A stretch of DNA of 11,939 bases from an uncultured bacterium (lineage in GTDB: Bacteria; Patescibacteriota; Saccharimonadia; Saccharimonadales; Saccharimonadaceae): assembly GCA_937922985.1 (NCBI GenBank), contig CALAKV010000022.1, forward strand, positions 1 to 11,939, read 5' to 3'. The position numbers and the translations under genes were made by a program. The notes under the pieces are model-generated. The model saw only the letters and a list, made by a program, of their open reading frames with translations, was not told the origin of the DNA and ran no database searches. Of the stretch, positions 5,993-11,874 are shown in pieces (the first letter of the stretch is position 1; each line of letters begins with the position of its first letter).

Positions 5993-7030
5993 ATGAATAA
6001 AATCCATGTGAATATGATGAGTTCTGCGGATAAGGTTGCTGGCCAAGGTGTTGGTGGCGCTTATGTTGAACTAATGAATCTTCTTGAAAATCGAGCAAAG
6101 AGCGAGTTAAAAATTACCAAAACACTTCGTGCGAAAAATAATCCAGATATTACACATTTTCACACTATTGATCCGCATTTTTATTTAGCTGCACAGTTTA
6201 AAAAATATACTGGCCGCAGAATTGGCTATGTTCACTTAATTCCCGACACTCTTGATGGTAGCTTAGATATGCCGGCAATTGCTGAAAAAATTGTAAAAAA
6301 ATATCTGATTAAATTTTATGATAAAATGGATCATTTAGTGGTTGTAAATCCAGATTTTAAAGAAGAATTAGTTAAAATCGGTATCGACCGAGAAAAAATA
6401 ACTTATATTCCAAACTTTGTTGCAAAAGATAAGTGGTCGCCTTTGAGTGAGGAAGAACGAGAGGAATTTCGAAAAATACAAGGCTGGAAAAAAAGCGATA
6501 TTGTAGTTTTTGGAGTTGGCCAAGTTCAGCAGCGAAAAGGTATTGATGATTTTGTAAAATTGGCAGAGAATAATCCCGATGTTAAATTTGTTTGGGCTGG
6601 CGGTTTTTCGTTCGGAAAAATTACTAGTGGCTACGAGCGCTACAAAAAAATAGTTGAAAATCCACCAAAAAATTTGAAATTTTTAGGAATTGTTCCGCGC
6701 GAAGAAATTCGAAAATTTTATGCAAGTTGTGATTTGTTTCTTCTGCCAAGTTATGCTGAGCTTTTCCCGATGTCTATTCTAGAAGCAGCCAGTTGTGGTG
6801 CGCCAATAATGCTACGAGATTTAGATTTATATAAAAATATTCTTGAAGGGAAATATCTTTGTGGTAAAGATTTCGAAGAGATGAATGAAGTAATTAAAGA
6901 TATTTCGAAAAATCCAGAAAAATTAAAAGAATTTAAAGCAAGGTCGAAAGAAATCTCAGAGTATTATTCAGAAGACAGGCTGTTAAAAATTTGGATTGAT
7001 TTTTATCGAGAACAAGCAAAATTAAAATAA
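5993..7030 (+). CDS. GT4-family glycosyltransferase, probably diacylglycerol glycolipid synthesis
   Basis: A GT-B fold retaining glycosyltransferase of 345 residues. The N-terminal acceptor domain opens with GQGVGGAYVEL (18-28, glycine-rich loop) and includes THFHTIDPHFY (54-64). The nucleotide-sugar domain has GVGQVQQRKGIDDF (174-187), VWAGGFSFG (200-208) and the EX7E pair Glu256/Glu264 in YAELFPMSILEA, then LRDLDLY (274-280). From memory, the stretch from GVGQVQxRKG through FVWAGGFSFGKIT to the ELFPM and RDLDLY blocks resembles the Lactobacillales CpoA/LafB and diacylglycerol glucosyltransferase group, which make membrane glycolipids or lipoteichoic-acid anchors. The sugar and acceptor cannot be read from the sequence. 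A GTG start 15 nt upstream (5978) is in frame but lies across the -10 element, so ATG 5993 is chosen. No transmembrane segment is seen; association is likely peripheral. Confidence 0.85.
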   Translation: MNKIHVNMMSSADKVAGQGVGGAYVELMNLLENRAKSELKITKTLRAKNNPDITHFHTIDPHFYLAAQFKKYTGRRIGYVHLIPDTLDGSLDMPAIAEKIVKKYLIKFYDKMDHLVVVNPDFKEELVKIGIDREKITYIPNFVAKDKWSPLSEEEREEFRKIQGWKKSDIVVFGVGQVQQRKGIDDFVKLAENNPDVKFVWAGGFSFGKITSGYERYKKIVENPPKNLKFLGIVPREEIRKFYASCDLFLLPSYAELFPMSILEAASCGAPIMLRDLDLYKNILEGKYLCGKDFEEMNEVIKDISKNPEKLKEFKARSKEISEYYSEDRLLKIWIDFYREQAKLK

Positions 7031-7046
7031 TTTTAATAAAATTATC

Positions 7047-7070
7047 TAAAATTGAGCAATTTTATTTTCT
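7047..7070 (+). terminator. possible weak terminator after the glycosyltransferase
   Basis: TAAAATT (7047-7053), loop GAGC, AATTTTA (7058-7064), followed by a T-rich tract. The 7-bp stem is entirely A-T, so termination would be inefficient. It lies just before the rpsU promoter. Confidence 0.35.
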
Positions 7071-7072
7071 TC

Positions 7073-7101
7073 TTGCTTTTTTTAAAAAACTTTGGTAAAA
7101 T
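7073..7101 (+). promoter_or_regulatory. rpsU promoter
   Basis: -35 TTGCTT (7073-7078), 17-bp spacer, -10 TAAAAT (7096-7101), ending 10 nt before the ATG at 7112. The start is predicted near 7108, giving a leader of about 4 nt and no room for a Shine-Dalgarno. Confidence 0.7.
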
Positions 7102-7111
7102 GGTAACTAGT

Positions 7112-7330
7112 ATGAGTATTAGTGTAACAAGGAAAGACCAGAAAGAAGCTAACGAAAATATTATTCGTCGCTTTAATCGAAAAGTTCTACAAAGTGGAGT
7201 TTTGAGCGAAGCTAAAGCATCGATGCGATTTTCGAAGCCTCTAAGTAAGGTTGAACGACGCAAAAAAGCAATCGTTCGAAATCAACGCCGTGCTGAAAAA
7301 GCACAAAAAATGCGACTTGGTATTCGCTAA
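7112..7330 (+). CDS. rpsU: 30S ribosomal protein bS21
   Basis: A 72-residue, highly basic protein. The bS21 signature is clear: RRFNRKVLQSGVLSEAK (19-35), then MRFSKPLSKVERRKK (38-52) and an arginine/lysine-rich tail ending RRAEKAQKMRLGIR. bS21 sits at the 30S platform near the anti-Shine-Dalgarno region and helps initiation. The frame is open further upstream (ATGs at 7052 and 7100), but those overlap the possible terminator and the promoter, so ATG 7112 is the start; family members also begin about here. It is followed by its own terminator and then yqeY, the same neighbour as in Bacillus. Confidence 0.93.
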   Translation: MSISVTRKDQKEANENIIRRFNRKVLQSGVLSEAKASMRFSKPLSKVERRKKAIVRNQRRAEKAQKMRLGIR

Positions 7331-7342
7331 AAAACATAAATT

Positions 7343-7369
7343 CCAGTCGAAAGGCTGGTTTTTATTTTT
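7343..7369 (+). terminator. rho-independent terminator after rpsU
   Basis: CCAGTC (7343-7348), a GAAA tetraloop, GGCTGG (7353-7358), then TTTTTATTTTT. The six-pair stem, one pair being a G-U, with a GNRA loop and T tract is a typical intrinsic terminator. It sits only a few bases before the yqeY Shine-Dalgarno, so yqeY depends on read-through or on a promoter I cannot see. Confidence 0.75.
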
Positions 7370-7380
7370 AAAGGAGGAAA

Positions 7381-7818
7381 ATGTTAAAAGAACAAATTAA
7401 TGCTGATTTAAAAACTGCAATGCTTGCCCGAAATGCTTTCGAAACTACAGTTTTGCGAGGCTTGAAGGCTTCAATTTTGGACGAAGAAGTAAAACTCGGT
7501 AAGCGTGAAGAAGGTTTAAATAATACTGAAATTGAAACTTTGGTTGCGCGAGAAGTAAAAAAGCGCAAAGAAGCTGCGAATTTACTAGATGCCGAACGTG
7601 CTGAAAATGAATTAAAAGAAGCCGAAATTCTTTCGAAATATTTGCCAGAAATGGCGAGTGAGGAAGAAATTCGTGCAGCTGTGAAAGACGAAATTTCAAC
7701 AATGGGTGAAGCTTCTATCAAACAAATGGGTGAAATTATCGGTAAAATGAAAGCAAAATTTGGTAATTCTGCTGATGGTGCGGTTCTGGCAAAAATCGTG
7801 AAAGAGGAACTTTCGTAA
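7381..7818 (+). CDS. yqeY: YqeY / GatB-like domain protein
   Basis: A 145-residue YqeY-family protein related to the tail domain of GatB, the tRNA-dependent amidotransferase subunit that contacts tRNA. The cellular role of stand-alone YqeY is not settled. Family features: the opening MLKEQINADLKTAMLARN (1-18), LRGLKASILDEEV (25-37), ILSKYLPEMASEEEI (83-97), and the C-terminal MGEIIGKMKAKFGNSADG (116-133). It is all helical and highly charged. Its Shine-Dalgarno AAGGAGG (7371-7377) is perfect but only 3 nt from the ATG. It follows rpsU as in Firmicutes, with an intervening terminator. Confidence 0.9.
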   Translation: MLKEQINADLKTAMLARNAFETTVLRGLKASILDEEVKLGKREEGLNNTEIETLVAREVKKRKEAANLLDAERAENELKEAEILSKYLPEMASEEEIRAAVKDEISTMGEASIKQMGEIIGKMKAKFGNSADGAVLAKIVKEELS

Positions 7819-7846
7819 GTAATTATTGCGGTCATAACGTAGTTTC

Positions 7847-7869
7847 ATTTTATAATAGTGTTATAAAAT
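7847..7869. repeat. perfect inverted repeat in the yqeY-adk gap
   Basis: ATTTTATAA-TAGTG-TTATAAAAT is a perfect 9+5+9 dyad. The plus-strand left arm and loop contain a TATAAT (7851-7856) with TTGCGG 19 bp upstream (7826-7831), so it may be an operator over a weak promoter. With no T tract after it, it is not a normal terminator. The rest of the 187-bp gap up to the adk promoter shows no gene. Confidence 0.45.
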
Positions 7870-7940
7870 ATAGGTTTAGCTTCTTAAAATACCAGCTCTA
7901 CGACAGAATAATTAAAAATATTGCTTAATTTAGCCAAGAT

Positions 7941-7969
7941 TTCTAACTTTTAAATTTTTATGCTATAAT
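7941..7969 (+). promoter_or_regulatory. adk operon promoter
   Basis: Extended -10 TGC-TATAAT (7961-7969) with a poor -35 TTCTAA (7941-7946) at 17 bp. The start near 7976 gives a leader of about 30 nt that contains the Shine-Dalgarno AAAGGA (7995-8000), unlike the leaderless promoters elsewhere in this window. Confidence 0.65.
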
Positions 7970-8005
7970 GTAAAAGTATATAATTTTAAAAACAAAAGGA
8001 AATTA

Positions 8006-8554
8006 ATGATTGTATTTTTTGGTCCAGCAGGTGCTGGTAAAAGTGTTCAAGGTAATTTGTTGGCCGCGCGAAATGATTGGCGCTGGCTTGGCGCTGGTCA
8101 GCTTTTGCGTGATAGCAAAGATCCTGAACTTCTTGCACGAATGAGTACGGGAAAATTAGTTGACCCAGAAATTGTTAATCGCGTCATGGGTGAAGCTCTT
8201 AATCGTGCAAATAGTAAAAATGTTAAACAGGTTATTCTTGATGGTTACCCACGCCAGCTTGCTCAGGCGAAATGGCTAATTGAAAATAAGCAAAATCATG
8301 GTCGAAATGTTGATTTGGTGATTGTTCTAGAGGTGCCACGAAGTGAATTAATGCGTCGGCTTGAAATTCGTGGTCGACTTGATGACACGCCAGAAGTTAT
8401 TGATGAACGACTTCGAATTTATCGCCAAGAAATGTACCCAGTTTTAAATTATTTTAATGAAAATGGTGTGAGAATTGCTCATATTGATGGAACTGGTACA
8501 GTTGGTCAAGTTCATGATCGTATTATGGAGGAAATTGAATCGTGCGGAATTTAA
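8006..8554 (+). CDS. adk: adenylate kinase (short LID form)
   Basis: Adk interconverts ATP + AMP and 2 ADP. The 182-residue protein has the P-loop GPAGAGKS (6-13), the AMP-site helix LGAGQLLRD (28-36), STGKLVDPEIV (47-57) and DGYPRQ (79-84). The lid region, RRLEIRGRLDDTPEVIDERL (117-136), supplies the arginines and DD. There is no inserted zinc-finger LID, making this the short form. GAGQLLR replaces the common STGDMLR and DP replaces PD in the 'LVPDE' turn, so nucleotide preference could differ from standard Adk. The ATG is supported by AAAGGA at good distance. It overlaps map by 13 nt and is followed by it, the usual adk-map pair. Confidence 0.9.
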   Translation: MIVFFGPAGAGKSVQGNLLAARNDWRWLGAGQLLRDSKDPELLARMSTGKLVDPEIVNRVMGEALNRANSKNVKQVILDGYPRQLAQAKWLIENKQNHGRNVDLVIVLEVPRSELMRRLEIRGRLDDTPEVIDERLRIYRQEMYPVLNYFNENGVRIAHIDGTGTVGQVHDRIMEEIESCGI

Positions 8555-9312
8555 TTACTGGCAATAAAACTGAAGCGCAGATTCAGGCAATGCGTGAGGG
8601 CGGAAAAATCCTCGCGCGAATTTTGCGTGAACTTACGGAATTTTCGAAAGTTGGCACGACTGGCCTTGAAGTTGATGCTTTTGCGCGAAAAAAAATTAAA
8701 GAATATGGAGCAAAATCTGCTTATCTCACGCCAGAGGTAAATTTTCCTGGTGTAGTTTGTATTTCGGTGAATGATTGTGTTGTCCACGGCGCGCCAAATG
8801 ATATCCCTTTCAAAAAAGGTGATGTGGTAAAATTTGACATGGTAATTGAGTTTAAAGGAATGATGACTGATTCCGCCACGACAACCGTGATTGGTGAAGA
8901 GCCAAAAGGAGCAGTTAAGCATCTCTTGAACGATACTAAAAAAGCGCTTTCAGCTGGAATTGCTGTTGTTAAGCCTGGCGTGAAAACTGGCGATATTGGT
9001 GCGGCAGTTGAGAAATCGCTAAAAAAATCAAAACTTGGTAATGTTCAGGAATTGGTTGGCCATGGTGTAGGTTTAAAAATGCATATGGCACCAGAAGTTC
9101 CAAATTATGGCAAAGCTGGTACAGGTGTAGTTTTTCAAGAGGGTGACACTTTTTGCATCGAGCCAATGACTTCATTGGGTAAGGGCGATGTAATTTTCAA
9201 TGGAACAGATAGCGAGTGGGATGTTTTAATGAGAGATGGCTCACTTTCGGCCCATTTTGAACACACTATTTTGGTCACAAAAGATGGAGCAGAAATTCTT
9301 ACTTTAGAATAA
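8542..9312 (+). CDS. map: methionine aminopeptidase, type I
   Basis: Map removes the initiator methionine after deformylation. The 256-residue pita-bread enzyme keeps all five metal ligands: Asp99 (KFDM), Asp110 (TDSATT), His174 (GHGVG), Glu207 (CIEPM) and Glu240 (FEHT). The substrate-binding His82 (VHGAP) and His181 are also present; HMAP replaces the usual HExP after His181. There is no zinc-finger extension, consistent with type Ia. The start is GTG at 8542 inside the end of adk, with GGAGG (8527-8531) 10 nt upstream, so translation is coupled to adk. With fmt and def at the other end of the window, the whole Met-processing route is represented. Confidence 0.96.
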   Translation: MRNLITGNKTEAQIQAMREGGKILARILRELTEFSKVGTTGLEVDAFARKKIKEYGAKSAYLTPEVNFPGVVCISVNDCVVHGAPNDIPFKKGDVVKFDMVIEFKGMMTDSATTTVIGEEPKGAVKHLLNDTKKALSAGIAVVKPGVKTGDIGAAVEKSLKKSKLGNVQELVGHGVGLKMHMAPEVPNYGKAGTGVVFQEGDTFCIEPMTSLGKGDVIFNGTDSEWDVLMRDGSLSAHFEHTILVTKDGAEILTLE

Positions 9313-9323
9313 AATTTCGAAAA

Positions 9324-10235
9324 ATGGGAGTGAAAGGCAAATTTTCGAAAGAGAAAAAAGCTTGCAAACAAGTGCATGCTCATTTTGGAATGGTGCATAA
9401 TCATGAAAAATCGAGTAATCTTCCACTGGCAATTGGCTTAAATCTGGGTTTTTCGATTGCGGAATTTTTCTTCGGCGCACTTTTTAGTTCGGCGGCGATT
9501 TCGGCTGATGCTGTTCATGATTTGGGTGATGCAATTCTGCTTACGATTACATTAATTTTAAATAAACTAAGCAATAAAAAACCAACTTCTGTAATGAGCT
9601 ATGGTTATAAACGATTTGCAGCACTCGGAGCTCTTTTAAATGCTGGTGTGATTTTGTGGCTTTCATACACAATGGCGATTTCTGTATATTATGAATTTAC
9701 TTTTCCGCATGTTCACCCATATGTGAATGTTCCAGGGTTGATGATTGTTTCAATTGGGGGGATTTTAGTAAATCTGTTTGCCGCAACACGCTTATACGGT
9801 TCGAAAAATATTCTTGACCGAACAATTTCACTTCACTTAATTGAAGATTTACTTGGTTGGATTTTAACATTTATCACTTCTGTTTTGATTTCATTTTCAG
9901 GACTTCATATACTCGATCGCGTGGCGAGTTTATGTATTTTATTATTTATTTCTTGGGGAGCAATTTCGAATGCTTGGGGAGTTTTAAAAATCTTAACTCA
10001 ACGTGCACCAAGTATAAAAAATTTGAACAAAATTAAAAAGCAAATTTTAGCGGTTGAAGGTGTTTTGAAAATTGAAAATATTCATTTTTGGAGCCTTGAC
10101 GGAGCGGAACATATTTTTACGGCAAGAATTTTTGTGAGCGATATTTCAAGAGCTACTGAGATTCGAAAAAAAATCTCCCATTTTTTATCAGATTTTCAGA
10201 TTGTAGATTCGACAATTGAGATTTTAGAAAAATAA
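9324..10235 (+). CDS. cation diffusion facilitator (probable Zn2+ efflux transporter)
   Basis: A CDF-family membrane antiporter of 303 residues resembling CzcD/ZitB. About six transmembrane helices lie at roughly 33-55, 60-80, 100-122, 135-155, 172-192 and 195-215. The transport site is HxxxD in TM2 (His65-Asp69, ADAVHDLGD) and HxxxD in TM5 (His171-Asp175, HLIED), the four-residue set typical of zinc-transporting members. The cytoplasmic C-terminal domain (about 230-303) has the NIHFWSLDG block (252-260). The N-terminus carries clustered histidines (18, 20, 25, 27), a possible metal-binding tail. It begins 11 nt after map and is probably co-transcribed. No good Shine-Dalgarno precedes ATG 9324. 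A TAAAAT (9310-9315) might give a leaderless message, and ATG 9390 (residue 23) is an alternative start. Confidence 0.9.
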   Translation: MGVKGKFSKEKKACKQVHAHFGMVHNHEKSSNLPLAIGLNLGFSIAEFFFGALFSSAAISADAVHDLGDAILLTITLILNKLSNKKPTSVMSYGYKRFAALGALLNAGVILWLSYTMAISVYYEFTFPHVHPYVNVPGLMIVSIGGILVNLFAATRLYGSKNILDRTISLHLIEDLLGWILTFITSVLISFSGLHILDRVASLCILLFISWGAISNAWGVLKILTQRAPSIKNLNKIKKQILAVEGVLKIENIHFWSLDGAEHIFTARIFVSDISRATEIRKKISHFLSDFQIVDSTIEILEK

Positions 10236-10247
10236 TCAAAAAAGTGC

Positions 10248-10276
10248 TTGCAATTTTGAAAAGGCTCGTGTATAAT
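10248..10276 (+). promoter_or_regulatory. tRNA operon promoter
   Basis: -35 TTGCAA (10248-10253), 17-bp spacer, -10 TATAAT (10271-10276): a near-consensus stable-RNA promoter. The predicted start is near 10283, about 12 nt before the first tRNA base. Confidence 0.8.
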
Positions 10277-10295
10277 TGTTAATGTACTTGGTTGT

Positions 10296-10372
10296 GCCAC
10301 CTTAGCTCAGCTGGTTAGAGCAGCTGTTTTGTAAACAGCAGGCCTTCGGTTCGAATCCGAAAGGTGGCTCCA
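10296..10372 (+). tRNA. tRNA-Thr (anticodon TGT)
   Basis: A full cloverleaf can be drawn: acceptor GCCACCT (10296-10302) with AGGTGGC (10362-10368), discriminator T, encoded CCA (10370-10372). The anticodon stem GCTGT/ACAGC holds loop TTTGTAA, giving anticodon TGT (reads ACA Thr). The T arm is TTCGG-TTCGAAT-CCGAA. It shares its promoter with the tRNA-Tyr 26 nt downstream. Confidence 0.96.
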
Positions 10373-10398
10373 AGTATTTTTTAATACAAGAGTTGAAT

Positions 10399-10484
10399 GC
10401 TGGGATAGTGAAGCGGTCAAACACAACAGACTGTAAATCTGTCGGCAGATGCCTTCGAAAGTTCGAATCTTTCTCCCAGCACCA
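10399..10484 (+). tRNA. tRNA-Tyr (anticodon GTA)
   Basis: Acceptor GCTGGGA (10399-10405) with TCCCAGC (10474-10480), discriminator A, encoded CCA (10482-10484). The anticodon stem CAGA/TCTG encloses CTGTAAA, giving GTA. A long variable arm makes it a class II tRNA, as expected for bacterial tRNA-Tyr. The T loop TTCGAAT is intact. Confidence 0.96.
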
Positions 10485-10504
10485 GAAATTATTTTTTGAA
10501 AAAA

Positions 10505-10540
10505 CACCCATCTACTGCGAGGGTGCTTTTTTATTTTTTA
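10505..10540 (+). terminator. tRNA operon terminator
   Basis: CACCC (10505-10509) pairs with GGGTG (10521-10525), extendable by TC/GA across a bulged A. A run of A residues precedes the stem, and CTTTTTTATTTTTTA follows it: a clear intrinsic terminator ending the Thr-Tyr transcript before the ftsA promoter. Confidence 0.8.
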
Positions 10541-10591
10541 TTCTGCTTCGAAATAAAAATATAAATTTTGTTGGTTTTATTATTTTTACTC

Positions 10592-10620
10592 TTGCTAAAA
10601 ATTAGCATTAACGGTATAAT
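10592..10620 (+). promoter_or_regulatory. ftsA promoter with a dyad in the spacer
   Basis: -35 TTGCTA (10592-10597), 17-bp spacer, -10 TATAAT (10615-10620), ending 6 nt before the ftsA ATG (10627). The transcript is therefore predicted to start on the start codon. The spacer and the end of the -35 carry GCTAA-AAA-TTAGC (10594-10606), a perfect 5+3+5 dyad that could be an operator. Confidence 0.75.
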
Positions 10621-10626
10621 AGAACT

Positions 10627-11841
10627 ATGAATGAGAATTCTCGATATGTGGTAGGAATAGATATTGGAACAAGCAAGGTTTGCGTGCTTATTGCGAACTT
10701 TGATAGAGATGGTTCGCCAAATATTTTGGGGCTTGGATCGGCTGAAAATTCTGGACTTAAAAAAGGTGTTATTACGCATCCAGAAAATGTTTATCGTGCG
10801 ATCGATAAAGCTCTTGCTGAAGCTGAACGCATGAGCGGCTATAAAACGGAAAGAGCGGCTGTGAGTGTTAATGGTGCACAAATTTTGAGTACAAAAGTAG
10901 ACGGAATGGTTGCAGTGAACTCAGAAAAAGGCTTGGTTGGTGATGAAGATATTGACCGAGTTGAAGATGTTGCATTGATTGGCAAAATCCCAGAAAATCG
11001 AGAAATCTTGAAGTTTATACCTTATTATTATAATGTTGATAATCAAGAAGGGATTGCTGATCCTTTCGAAATGGTTGGAACACGGCTTGAGGTTTACGGA
11101 AACGCGATCTCTGCACCAAGAATACAAGTTCAAAATGTTGAAAATATTTTGGAACGGTTTGATATTTCTTCGAATTTATATATTCCAAGTGCAGTAGCTT
11201 CAGCTCAGGCTGTACTAACTGAAAATCAAAAAGAGAATGGCGTTGTTGTTGTTGATTTGGGAGCTTCAACGACCGGCGTTGTGATTTTCGAAGATGGCAA
11301 TTTGCAGTTCATTGAAAATATTCCACTCGGAGGAATAAATATTACTAACGACCTTGCGATTGGGTTAAAAGTTTCTCCAGAAGTTGCTGAAGAAATTAAA
11401 ATTAAGCACGGTTTTGCCTTCGAAAGAGAAGATAATAGTGATATTGTCGTAAAACATGGTCGTGAACATTACAGCTTTAATACGCAAGAAATTGATGAAA
11501 TTATTGAGGCGAGAGTTGAAGAAATTTTTGAGGAGGTTCGAAAGGTTCTTCGAAAGTCTGGCCTTGAGAATCAATTACCTGGTGGCGCTGTACTGACTGG
11601 GGGCGGAGCAGTTCTTAAAGGAATTGATACATTTGCGAAAAAATATCTTCAGCTTGCAGTACAGATTGGTAAAAATGGAATTGACAATACGGTTTCTGAA
11701 AAGGTTAAAGCGCTCGAGTATTCTGCTGCAGTCGGTTTATTGATTGAAATGCGCGATAATACTTCGAGATATAATAGTTATAGAGATGAAGAACAAGCGA
11801 AAATCGGATTTTTCGCAAAATTATTCAAGAAAAAACAATAA
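10627..11841 (+). CDS. ftsA: cell division protein FtsA
   Basis: FtsA is the actin-like ATPase that anchors FtsZ filaments to the membrane and recruits the divisome. The 404-residue protein has phosphate-1 motif GIDIGTSK (10-17), the SHS2/1C domain (about 85-165), phosphate-2 VVVDLGASTTG (207-217) and the adenosine motif VLTGGGAVLKG (322-332). It ends in a short amphipathic membrane-targeting helix KIGFFAKLFKKKQ (392-404) after a flexible charged linker. Length is normal. ATG 10627 lies 6 nt after the -10, with no Shine-Dalgarno, suggesting leaderless translation. ftsZ follows 33 nt downstream. Identity is confirmed by the motifs and by ftsZ. Confidence 0.96.
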   Translation: MNENSRYVVGIDIGTSKVCVLIANFDRDGSPNILGLGSAENSGLKKGVITHPENVYRAIDKALAEAERMSGYKTERAAVSVNGAQILSTKVDGMVAVNSEKGLVGDEDIDRVEDVALIGKIPENREILKFIPYYYNVDNQEGIADPFEMVGTRLEVYGNAISAPRIQVQNVENILERFDISSNLYIPSAVASAQAVLTENQKENGVVVVDLGASTTGVVIFEDGNLQFIENIPLGGINITNDLAIGLKVSPEVAEEIKIKHGFAFEREDNSDIVVKHGREHYSFNTQEIDEIIEARVEEIFEEVRKVLRKSGLENQLPGGAVLTGGGAVLKGIDTFAKKYLQLAVQIGKNGIDNTVSEKVKALEYSAAVGLLIEMRDNTSRYNSYRDEEQAKIGFFAKLFKKKQ

Positions 11842-11843
11842 AG

Positions 11844-11852
11844 TGATATAAT
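11844..11852 (+). promoter_or_regulatory. ftsZ internal promoter (extended -10)
   Basis: Extended -10 TGA-TATAAT just after the ftsA stop. A partial -35, TTCAAG (11824-11829), lies 17 bp before the hexamer, within ftsA. The start would be near 11859, giving a leader of about 16 nt that contains the ftsZ Shine-Dalgarno. This would allow more FtsZ than FtsA. Confidence 0.55.
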
Positions 11853-11874
11853 GGGAGTAGATTAAGGAGAAGAA

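Noticed and set aside
7052..7111. Longer N-terminus for bS21
   Set aside because: The extra 20 residues overlap the terminator-like hairpin, the -35 and the -10, and do not fit the bS21 family.
7368..7835. Long minus-strand frame opposite yqeY
   Set aside because: Serine/phenylalanine/alanine-rich shadow of a well-supported gene with a strong Shine-Dalgarno.
10302..10511. Minus-strand open frames across the tRNA pair
   Set aside because: They are the familiar spurious translations of antisense tRNA genes; both tRNAs fold fully.
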